5,366 nucleotides of DNA from Candidatus Dojkabacteria bacterium (GTDB lineage Bacteria > Patescibacteriota > Dojkabacteria > SC72 > JAHDCA01), in NCBI GenBank assembly GCA_020630115.1, contig JAHDCA010000031.1:4234-9599 (forward strand), written 5' to 3'. Under the pieces are notes generated by a model. It was not told where the DNA came from and searched no databases. It worked only from the letters and a program-made list of their open reading frames with translations. A program made the translations under genes and the position numbers. Positions 1 to 5,366 of the stretch are shown here, piece by piece. The first letter of the stretch is position 1, and the number at the start of each line of letters is the position of its first letter.

Positions 1-1
1 A

Positions 2-1087
2 GGGTACGCTGGCTCAGCAATTTCGATAAATATGCAAGACGGGTCTCCCAAACCCGAAAGCCTATACACCTTGAATTATCCGTATTGGAACGAATCATCT
101 GGGGGCAACTCAAATCTGAATGCTTTACTATTTGAATTTAGTGAACCTGTAACTAATTTTGGCGCTTGGTTTGGAGACGTTGAAACGCGAAGTGACGATC
201 TAGGTACGCAAGCCCAACTGATATTACTTGATGATAGTAACAATATAATTAGCACCGAAAATATTGAGACTTCAACAGTAGATCAAACTCAGTGTGGTGA
301 TCCAGTGGGTCCAAACTTCTCCGGTTGTGGTAATCAGACAACAAGGTGGATTGGCTTTTATGACCAAAATTTTGAAGTTTCGAAGATGATGGTTGTCGTT
401 GGAGATGATGATACGATTGAAGGCTCAAACGAAGGGTTCACAGAACACCTTAGTTTTATTGGTCCTTCAATGGTTACTGATATGAGTTGTGTAGAAAAAC
501 CCGAGGTGACTCTTGATAAGTCCGTATTAGGTTCTGGCTTTGATGAAATATTGAATAATTATTTTATTGAATATCAAATAAGTATTAGTAATACCGGAAA
601 TACAGTTCTAAAAGATGTCGAAATAATCGATAACCTTAGTGCAATAGTTGATCTAGGTTTAGATTTCTCCATTTCTGGTAAGAGTGATAATGTTCAAGCT
701 TCCTATAATGGAAAAGATAATAACATTATTGGTAATGATCTGATTCTTGAAGTAGGTGGAGAAGAAATCTTCACTTTTATAATCACTGTTGATGGCTTGA
801 ATGATGACATACAAGTCTCAAATACTTCATATGCCTCGGGCATTTCAACCTTTGAGAGAATGGTTCAGTCAGAGTCTAGTGCTGAGGTATTGCTTGAGTT
901 TAGGGAAGAGACTGAAGTTGAAGATATAAAAGAAACTTCAGCTATAGAAGATAACTCTTCTGTATTAGGAGTAGGTATGGGCTTGGCAAGTACAGGGACT
1001 AATCTCATAAAGACTTCTCTGCTTTTCTTAACGATGGTGCTATTTACATACCTTGGTGTTAAAATTAAGTATGAAATTGCTAATTGA
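2..1087 (+). CDS. Surface protein with DUF11-like domain and LASTG sorting signal (3' part, 5' end outside window)
   Basis: The frame is open from base 2, ten codons before the first ATG at 32, so the gene very probably begins upstream; 361 codons are visible. The first half (to about base 480) is a beta-rich, Gly/Asp-rich domain with FGAWFGDVETR and later TRWIGF and VVVGDDD, resembling extracellular anchor-type domains; I cannot name its family. From about 500 to 850 there is a DUF11-like (CARDB/isopeptide-like) beta-sandwich: KSVLGSG, YQISISNTGNTVLKDVEIID, then FTFIITVDG. An acidic Glu/Ser linker follows. The end is a sortase-type tail: LASTG at 983-997, a hydrophobic span (about 1010-1058) and a short tail with Lys residues. 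LASTG fits L-x-x-T-G but has Ala rather than Pro, as seen in other candidate-phyla surface proteins. The protein is therefore expected outside the cell, anchored to membrane or wall. No sortase gene is in the window. The stop overlaps the next gene by 17 nt. The ligand or adhesion role is unknown. Confidence 0.82.
   Translation, partial: GYAGSAISINMQDGSPKPESLYTLNYPYWNESSGGNSNLNALLFEFSEPVTNFGAWFGDVETRSDDLGTQAQLILLDDSNNIISTENIETSTVDQTQCGDPVGPNFSGCGNQTTRWIGFYDQNFEVSKMMVVVGDDDTIEGSNEGFTEHLSFIGPSMVTDMSCVEKPEVTLDKSVLGSGFDEILNNYFIEYQISISNTGNTVLKDVEIIDNLSAIVDLGLDFSISGKSDNVQASYNGKDNNIIGNDLILEVGGEEIFTFIITVDGLNDDIQVSNTSYASGISTFERMVQSESSAEVLLEFREETEVEDIKETSAIEDNSSVLGVGMGLASTGTNLIKTSLLFLTMVLFTYLGVKIKYEIAN
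983..1087 (+). other. C-terminal LPxTG-like sorting signal (LASTG + TM + basic tail)
   Basis: LASTG is encoded at 983-997, followed by TNLIKTS, a hydrophobic stretch (LLFLTMVLFTYLGV) and a short KIKYEIAN end. The order motif, membrane span, charged tail matches class-A-like sortase substrates. The Pro to Ala change and the rather weak positive tail make this a variant signal. It could also act only as a C-terminal membrane anchor. Confidence 0.65.
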
Positions 1088-2261
1088 TGCAAGAACAACC
1101 CAAAATCAATTCAAGAGACATGGGATTGGAAGCTACACTAAGAATCTCATTGAAAATATAGTTGATTTAAAGCTTGTCCAGGACTTGGAGCTGATATTGT
1201 ACACAGCTCCAACTTCTTTGAATATTGATCTTGAGAGAAGTAATGTGAAAATCAGGAGGGTGAAAAAAACAATCGGTAACTCATTCTTTGATCAATTTGA
1301 ATTCAATAGAAGCGTCTTACCGATTTTAAGACTTGATCTGGAACGTCAATTTTTCAGTCCATACTTTTGGTTGGGGCTACCGCCAAAAGACTTTGAAGGT
1401 AAGTGGAGTGTTTTTATTCACGATATGATTCTGGCAAATGAAGATATTTATTCTCCGAATTCATCAATAAAAAATATAATTCGTAAAAGACAGTATTGGG
1501 ATCAAATGAAGAAAATCGTTTACGCCAATAACGTTATAACAAACTCTTCGTATTCCAAATCTCAGATTCAAAAATATTTCCCTGGTCTTGATGACGAAAT
1601 ATCAGTAACAAGTTTAGGTACAGATATCATTGAGTCAGATACTGGAAGGTATGCGAAGTACATCTCAAAGAGTTCTTTAGAAAATGGTTATCTAATATCA
1701 TTGGGTGCAACTCCGAGTCCTTCTAAAGGGAGTTCACAATTAATAAAGGTGTACTATGAATTTATTGAGTACATGAGGTCTAAAGGGCTTGAAGCCTCTA
1801 AGATACCAAATCTTGTTATAGCAGGTAGAGCATTTTTATCTTCACAGTCAGTTGCAAAGTCATTCCGAAAAGCTATTAGTAAAATAGACAAGTTTAACAA
1901 GATAGAACTAATTGGAGAGTATGAAGATGATGATAAATATTCTCTTCTGAAAAATTCTAAGGCATTTATTAGTCTCTCTGTAGAGGAAGGTTTTGGAATT
2001 GCAGCATTAGAAGCGATGAGGTCAAGTACACCTGTGATCCTTTCTTCTATGCATGCTTATGAAGATCTGACCGGTGGTGAATTCGCGACATTTGATTCAA
2101 ACGACACTCAGTCAATAGTGAGCTTTTTGCAAACAATTACGATGCAGAGAAAACTTCGAGATCAGTTAGCTAACACAGCTTACAAAAGATCTAAGAAGTT
2201 TGATTGGGCTAAATCAGCTCTGGAGACAGTTAAGATTTTACAAAATGTAGATGAGCATTGA
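1071..2261 (+). CDS. GT4-family glycosyltransferase (GT-B fold)
   Basis: This 396-residue protein is a retaining glycosyltransferase of the GT4 type, expected to transfer a sugar from a nucleotide-sugar donor during surface glycan or glycoprotein synthesis on the cytoplasmic side of the membrane. It starts with MKLLIDAR and the glycine-rich acceptor-side loop HGIGSYTKNL (residues 17-26). An FIHDM motif lies near residues 116-120, and the C-terminal Rossmann domain opens with GYLISLGATPSPSKG (206-220). LVIAG follows near 248. The EX7E signature is EEGFGIAALEAM, with E306 and E314 as the pair that contacts the donor. Length is normal for the family. An in-frame ATG at 1053 would add six residues, but 1071 places the conserved MKLLIDAR at the N-terminus as usual. 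The start lies inside the preceding surface-protein gene (17-nt overlap) without a clear Shine-Dalgarno, so translational coupling is likely. The context suggests it glycosylates surface polymers or proteins; donor and acceptor cannot be read from sequence. Confidence 0.9.
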   Translation: MKLLIDARTTQNQFKRHGIGSYTKNLIENIVDLKLVQDLELILYTAPTSLNIDLERSNVKIRRVKKTIGNSFFDQFEFNRSVLPILRLDLERQFFSPYFWLGLPPKDFEGKWSVFIHDMILANEDIYSPNSSIKNIIRKRQYWDQMKKIVYANNVITNSSYSKSQIQKYFPGLDDEISVTSLGTDIIESDTGRYAKYISKSSLENGYLISLGATPSPSKGSSQLIKVYYEFIEYMRSKGLEASKIPNLVIAGRAFLSSQSVAKSFRKAISKIDKFNKIELIGEYEDDDKYSLLKNSKAFISLSVEEGFGIAALEAMRSSTPVILSSMHAYEDLTGGEFATFDSNDTQSIVSFLQTITMQRKLRDQLANTAYKRSKKFDWAKSALETVKILQNVDEH

Positions 2262-2742
2262 ATGGATTAATATAATAATTTATGTATTGCTAGCCGGTTC
2301 TTTTGTTACTAGCTTGCTTAATTTGATTAATCTCCCAGGAGGAGTTTTTTCGGGAGCTTTACTTATATTGGTATTAATAATCGATAAGTTTGAAAACATC
2401 AATCCATTTATAGCAATAGGTTTGCTAATTGTGATTATACTATCGACTTTTATAGATAATATATTTATGGCACTGGGTGCTAGGGGAGAAAAGTCACCGA
2501 AAAGATACATGACCGTTGCATTCATATCTATGTTTGTAGGATTATTTGTTTTCCAGTTTGTTGGTATGTTAGTTGGACCATTTATTGGGATTACGTTGTA
2601 TTCGATCTATAGGGGTGAGGACTTCAATAGTTCAATAAGGAGGGGCTTAAATGTATCTTTATACTTAGCTTCTGGGATAGTTATGAAGTCGTTACTTAAC
2701 ATACTAGCAGTAGTCGTATTTTTAATCGCATACTTCGTTTAG
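2251..2742 (+). CDS. DUF456-like integral membrane protein
   Basis: A very hydrophobic 163-residue protein with about five membrane-embedded segments (near residues 7-26, 32-45, 52-72, 86-112 and 132-162). The layout matches the DUF456 family: an LPGG turn after the first helix (28-31), a polar loop GARGEKSPKR (76-85), a GPFIG turn (109-113), then a polar RGEDFNSSIRRG segment before a Gly/Lys-bearing last helix pair. The function of DUF456 proteins is unknown. The start ATG overlaps the glycosyltransferase stop by 11 nt and has no visible Shine-Dalgarno, so it is probably translated by coupling as the third gene of the operon. Its 3' end overlaps the end of the convergent gene by 21 nt. The family call is by motif pattern and hydropathy only. 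Confidence 0.75.
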   Translation: MSIEWINIIIYVLLAGSFVTSLLNLINLPGGVFSGALLILVLIIDKFENINPFIAIGLLIVIILSTFIDNIFMALGARGEKSPKRYMTVAFISMFVGLFVFQFVGMLVGPFIGITLYSIYRGEDFNSSIRRGLNVSLYLASGIVMKSLLNILAVVVFLIAYFV

Positions 2743-3342
2743 TTGAGTTAATTCGATTTTACTTGTTAATGGATCGAAATTTATTTCTTTATTAGCAAAC
2801 TTCGTGCTACCAAATTCTTCTTTGTTAAGGAAATTCTCGCCATCGTAGTCCCCAATTTTAATTACTTCTTGTGTTTTAAAATCTACTTCGAAAAGCCAGT
2901 TGGGGTGGTGAGGGTAGTTAGTTAGAGCTTTTATACTATTTGAGTTGCAGTTCAGTGGTTTGAGTGTTTCGAAGAAATCAAATGATACTTCGAGCTGGTT
3001 ATCATAATTAAACACTGATACGTTCGTACTTAAATCATCCTTAGATTCTATAATTCTATTTTCAAAGGTACAGTAGTAATCCTTGTCATATATAGTCTCA
3101 GTGATTTTATCCTCATTGGAGATTTCTTTACTATCAATCCTGACAATCTTATCGCTAGTCTCGAGGATCAATTCGTTTTTCTTTTGAGAAAGAATTAAAG
3201 GCACGCCTTGAATCTCTATATTATCAATAATCTCTTTTTCATAAAAAGGTTCGCAGCTACTATTTCTTAGGCCGAGAAATATAAGTGTAGTGATAAGCAG
3301 TGCTATTGAAATAGATATTAGTATTGTATTTTTTTTATACAT
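2722..3342 (-). CDS. Membrane-anchored protein of unknown function (single N-terminal TM)
   Basis: I do not recognise this 206-residue protein. It has a short basic N-terminus (MYKK), one hydrophobic segment (about residues 6-24) and then a polar, acidic, beta-strand-rich remainder. This is the pattern of a signal-anchored or secreted protein facing outside. Cysteines sit at 30, 91, 132 and 205; the last three could form disulfides in an extracytoplasmic domain. The sequence around Cys30 (RNSSC) is not a proper lipobox, so a lipoprotein is unlikely. It starts 15 nt after the stop of the M23 peptidase gene on the same strand, so the two are probably co-transcribed and it may serve the cell envelope too. 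The upstream sequence has no convincing Shine-Dalgarno. Its start is in the same reading frame as the M23 domain, separated only by a TAA and five sense codons. Its stop lies inside the convergent DUF456 gene. Confidence 0.7.
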   Translation of the reverse strand: MYKKNTILISISIALLITTLIFLGLRNSSCEPFYEKEIIDNIEIQGVPLILSQKKNELILETSDKIVRIDSKEISNEDKITETIYDKDYYCTFENRIIESKDDLSTNVSVFNYDNQLEVSFDFFETLKPLNCNSNSIKALTNYPHHPNWLFEVDFKTQEVIKIGDYDGENFLNKEEFGSTKFANKEINFDPLTSKIELTQLNEVCD

Positions 3343-3357
3343 TGCGAGTTCGTTAAA

Positions 3358-3864
3358 TTAATATCTTGGATGGGGGTTGTCACCTGTTAGCCTCCCAGGG
3401 TATGTTTGGTATCCCAGGGTTTTAATCTTGGACCAATCATGCTCAATTATTGAAACTGGATCAAAATGAGTTGACTGTGCACGGGAGTGTCTAGTCTCTA
3501 TATGTAAATGTGCACCGATTGCCTGACAATTATAGGAGCCAGAGTTTCCTGAATAAGAGATGTGTTGACCTGAATCAATTTTTTCACCAATCTGCCATCT
3601 CCTGTTAGTTAGTGGATTCTTAAGATCTTGTAAGTGGAAGTAAGCTGAATGTTTACCATCAGGGTGTTTTATGATCAGTATATTACCTCCGCTATAACAT
3701 GCTCGGGCACTATCGTAACCTACACTAGCGATTTCCCCTTTATTAATCGAAAGGACTTTTGTACCTGATCGTGAGCCTAAATCTATACCAGTATGTGGGG
3801 AGGCGAATGCAGTATAGCCATGCCATTGAGTGACTCCTATGTTGGTGTCAAAAGGGAATGATAC
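3358..3864 (-). pseudogene. M23 (LytM-type) metallopeptidase domain, out of frame with its own N-terminus
   Basis: Reading leftward, this frame is open from 3864 to a TAA at 3360-3358 and encodes about 166 residues of a peptidase M23 domain, a zinc endopeptidase acting on peptidoglycan cross-links. It begins FPFDTNIGVTQWHGY, typical for the M23 entry strand. All active-site motifs are present: HTGID (His at 3795-3793, Asp at 3783-3781; zinc ligands), YFHL (catalytic His at 3636-3634) and HLH (3510-3502; catalytic His and zinc ligand). The usual FDPV follows near the end. Two cysteines (3699-3697 and 3528-3526) could pair. There is no Met and no plausible start in this stretch, so it cannot be a separate gene. 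It is the C-terminal half of the secreted protein encoded at 4679-3837, joined by a -1 frame change near 3850-3858. Whether the break is a real mutation, recoding or a one-base sequence error cannot be decided here; the intact catalytic residues argue that it is recent, recoded or artefactual. Confidence 0.88.
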
Positions 3865-4679
3865 TTAGGTATAACAATGCCAATTAACTGGTTAATTAAT
3901 GAATATTTACTTTCTGATTGTTCTTCTGATTTTTGTACTTCTGCTACTTCAAACTCGTAAGTTTTTTCAGATTTATTGCCAAATTTATCTTCTGCTTCTA
4001 CATGAAGTTCGTAGTTTCCAGGTTTCAGGTCATTGACGTTGATACTGTTTTTCGTAATAGGCGTGCCATTTAAAGTCGAGCTAAAAGTTGCGGAGTCGGT
4101 GACTTTGAAAGATATTTGATCATTATCTTGGGAGAAGATTATTGTCGCAGGAGTGAGGTCAACCTCCAGCTCATACATCTCAGAATTGAACACTCCTCCA
4201 AATTTGTCATATGCTATTACTCTGAATTCATGTTTACCCTCATCTAAACCTAACTTAGATGCTCGAAGCTTGTGGCCTTGGCCAACCCCAGAAGCTAATT
4301 GGTCAAAGTTATTATTAATCATTTCCCAATTAGTAAGATCTTCGACTAGTATATCTATGATGATCAGATCGTTATTAACATTTATCTTAAAGGCATCAAT
4401 CTCAGAAGGGATGAAGTACGAGTTGATATCCCGATTGTTTGACTTTATATAGTAATGCCCAGATTTGAGATTGTGGCTTTCGAGATCTTCTAAAGTTAGT
4501 TCGTATACTTCATCGTTAAAACTGATATCTTTACTAACTAGGATGGACCCAGTATCTTCAAGGATTTCTTTTAACTGGCTACGGTCTATTGGGGTTATCT
4601 CTGATGCGATTGCATTGAATTTAACTAGGCATACTATGGTTGAAATTACGATGATTGTTATTAATATCCTTCTGAGCAT
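3837..4679 (-). CDS. Secreted peptidase N-terminal part: signal peptide and two Ig-like domains, before a frame break into M23
   Basis: As read, this gives 280 residues, the last six or so (SLLTPT) being out-of-frame tail. Residues 1-26 form a signal peptide: MLRR, a hydrophobic core, then cleavage near NAIAS-E. Residues 27-95 are an unrecognised mixed region. Two similar Ig-like or fibronectin-like modules follow, about 97-174 and 176-246, each ending with the same pattern: LDEGKHEFRVIAYDKFGG and LKPGNYELHVEAEDKFGN, then YELEV or YEFEV. A Ser/Glu linker (249-258) leads to PKYH (271-274), after which the M23 domain continues in the -1 frame. The repaired product would be about 440 residues: an exported, wall-binding or spacing module plus a peptidoglycan endopeptidase, likely used in cell-wall remodelling or division. 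The start at 4679 is supported by the signal peptide directly behind it and a weak AGAAAG upstream. The gene is divergent from secA, with 120 bp between them. Confidence 0.85.
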   Translation of the reverse strand: MLRRILITIIVISTIVCLVKFNAIASEITPIDRSQLKEILEDTGSILVSKDISFNDEVYELTLEDLESHNLKSGHYYIKSNNRDINSYFIPSEIDAFKINVNNDLIIIDILVEDLTNWEMINNNFDQLASGVGQGHKLRASKLGLDEGKHEFRVIAYDKFGGVFNSEMYELEVDLTPATIIFSQDNDQISFKVTDSATFSSTLNGTPITKNSINVNDLKPGNYELHVEAEDKFGNKSEKTYEFEVAEVQKSEEQSESKYSLINQLIGIVIPKYHSLLTPT

Positions 4680-4732
4680 TTTCTTTCTGCTAAATTTATT
4701 TACTTAATGATAAAATTCAAAAGTTAAAAATT

Positions 4733-4761
4733 TATGAACAGAAAGTTAACAATTGTTCATA
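4733..4761. promoter_or_regulatory. Inverted repeat in the divergent intergenic region, candidate operator
   Basis: TATGAACA (4733-4740) and TGTTCATA (4754-4761) are perfect 8-bp inverted arms with a 13-bp spacer that has the palindrome GTTAAC (4745-4750) at its centre. The arm centres are 21 bp apart, two helical turns, as for a dimeric regulator bound on one face. The right arm ends exactly where the secA -35 box begins, and the whole site lies in front of the divergent peptidase gene. In such AT-rich DNA a chance dyad is possible; no regulator is identified. Confidence 0.35.
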
Positions 4762-4791
4762 TTGATGGAAATAAAAATTATTTAGTATAAA
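4762..4791 (+). promoter_or_regulatory. Sigma70-type promoter for secA
   Basis: TTGATG at 4762-4767 and TATAAA at 4786-4791 are separated by 18 bp, close to the consensus TTGACA-N17-TATAAT. A start point about 7 nt past the -10 falls near 4797-4799, at or one to three bases before the secA ATG (4800), so the transcript would be leaderless or nearly so. There is no ribosome binding site between promoter and ATG. Confidence 0.6.
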
Positions 4792-4799
4792 ATCCAGTA

Positions 4800-5366
4800 A
4801 TGTTTAAGCTTTTTTCAAACCTTTTTGATTCAAATGATAAGCAAATCAAAAAGATCCAACCAATAGTAGATAAAGTAAATGATTTAGAGAAGTGGGCGAG
4901 TGAGCTTGATGATTCTGAATTTAAAGAGAAAACTCAACAGTTTAGAGATGGTCTTGGAATAAATTATTCTAAAGATTATGAATTGAGTATTAATGAGAAA
5001 GAAGAACTCAAATCTAAACTCGACAAGATACTTCCAGAAGCTTTTGCACTAGTGCGTGAGGCATCTAAGAGAGTCGCAGGTCATAGGCATTTTGATGTTC
5101 AGCTGATCGCAGGTTACTTCCTTTACAATAATAAAGTCGCAGAGGTTTTCACAGGTGAAGGTAGGACAAACACATCACTACTTCCACTATACATGTATGC
5201 CTTAACAGGACTTGGAGCTCACAGTATAACAGTAAATGATTATCTCTCTAGAAGAGATGGTGAGTGGTGCGGACATGTTTTTGAGTTTTTGGGTCTTACA
5301 GTAGGGATTATTAATAATGATGTTCAGTATAGATTTATCTCTGATGAGAAAGCTTTGGAGACTCAG
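4800..5366 (+). CDS. secA: Preprotein translocase ATPase SecA, N-terminal part (cut by window end)
   Basis: The frame runs from ATG 4800 to the window end, 189 codons without a stop. SecA is the cytosolic motor that drives unfolded preproteins through SecYEG using ATP. The visible part covers the N-terminal helix and the start of nucleotide-binding domain 1. The Q-motif region RHFDVQ is at 96-101, then LIAGYFLYNNKVAEV matches the SecA strand before the P-loop. The P-loop is TGEGRT (118-123), and YALTGLGAHSITVNDYLSRRD (ending about 153) and FEFLGLTVG follow as in ordinary SecA. The oddity is Arg122 in place of the invariant Walker A Lys (K108 in E. coli, K106 in B. subtilis), with Phe117 and Asn124 also unlike the usual Arg/Lys and Leu. 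This could be a divergent paralog rather than the housekeeping copy; the missing C-terminal three quarters would help decide. There is no Shine-Dalgarno; the ATG sits 8 nt past a predicted -10 box. Confidence 0.93.
   Translation, partial: MFKLFSNLFDSNDKQIKKIQPIVDKVNDLEKWASELDDSEFKEKTQQFRDGLGINYSKDYELSINEKEELKSKLDKILPEAFALVREASKRVAGHRHFDVQLIAGYFLYNNKVAEVFTGEGRTNTSLLPLYMYALTGLGAHSITVNDYLSRRDGEWCGHVFEFLGLTVGIINNDVQYRFISDEKALETQ

Noticed and set aside
865..1098. Minus-strand open frame of 77 codons opposite the surface-protein gene
   Set aside because: It lies wholly opposite well-supported coding sequence, has no recognisable motif and no independent signals.
2280..2525. Minus-strand open frame of 81 codons opposite the DUF456-like gene
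   Set aside because: Fully covered by a convincing membrane-protein gene on the other strand; no features of its own.
2752..2778. Stem TTCGAT / ATCGAA with a 15-base loop as a terminator after the plus-strand operon
   Set aside because: Only 6 bp, AT-rich, with a large loop and an interrupted T tract; too weak to call and inside the convergent gene.
3251..3260. Lipobox at Cys30 of the 206-residue membrane protein
   Set aside because: The residues before the Cys (RNSS) do not fit the L-[AS]-[GA]-C pattern, so a lipoprotein call is not supported.
3393..3420. Two 9-bp direct repeats TCCCAGGGT 19 bp apart
   Set aside because: They fall within M23 coding sequence in different frames, only two copies exist, and nothing marks them as an array or attachment site.
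3837..3864. Programmed -1 ribosomal frameshift site joining the Ig-like and M23 parts
   Set aside because: No X-XXY-YYZ slippery heptamer occurs in the upstream frame across the window in which the shift must happen (the nearest is C-CTT-TTG, which does not fit). A one-base indel is simpler; recoding is kept only as an alternative.
4153..4707. Plus-strand open frames opposite the secreted peptidase gene
   Set aside because: They are Ser/Leu-rich mirror frames of the supported minus-strand gene, without domains or start signals.

Overview
The window is an AT-rich bacterial chromosome segment, densely packed with genes. Stops are standard: TGA ends two genes, so it is not a UGA-glycine code. 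Several features together suggest a Candidate Phyla Radiation (Patescibacteria) genome: weak or absent Shine-Dalgarno sequences, overlapping starts, and a DUF11-type surface protein with an LPxTG-like LASTG tail. The gene mix of secreted M23 peptidase, GT4 glycosyltransferase and a divergent SecA fits too. This placement is inferred from style and composition; no marker gene in the window settles it.

Left half, + strand (1-2742): three overlapping genes form an apparent operon. The first is the 3' part of a large surface protein (anchor-type domain, one DUF11-like domain, sorting signal). The second is a GT4-family glycosyltransferase, whose start overlaps the first gene by 17 nt. The third is a small DUF456-like membrane protein overlapping the glycosyltransferase by 11 nt. 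The theme is cell-surface protein and glycan work.

Middle and right, - strand (4679 down to 2722): a secreted cell-wall peptidase gene reads leftward from 4679. Its signal peptide and two tandem Ig-like domains are in one frame (to 3837). A complete M23 (LytM-like) metallopeptidase domain follows in the -1 frame (to 3358) and contains no methionine, so a search for ATG-initiated genes misses it. The break lies within 3837-3864, most likely at 3850-3858, and all M23 catalytic and zinc-binding residues are intact on the far side. It is followed by a small membrane-anchored protein of unknown function (3342-2722), which runs tail-to-tail into the DUF456 gene with a 21-nt overlap.

Right edge, + strand (4800-5366): the N-terminal 189 codons of a SecA preprotein translocase ATPase, cut by the window end. 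Its Walker A motif reads GEGRT instead of the SecA GEGKT, with neighbouring residues also altered. The 120-bp divergent intergenic region (4680-4799) holds a good sigma70-type promoter for secA placed so close to the ATG that the transcript should be leaderless or nearly so. An 8-bp inverted repeat abuts its -35 box. The most interesting items are the split M23 gene and the SecA with an arginine at the catalytic Walker A position.
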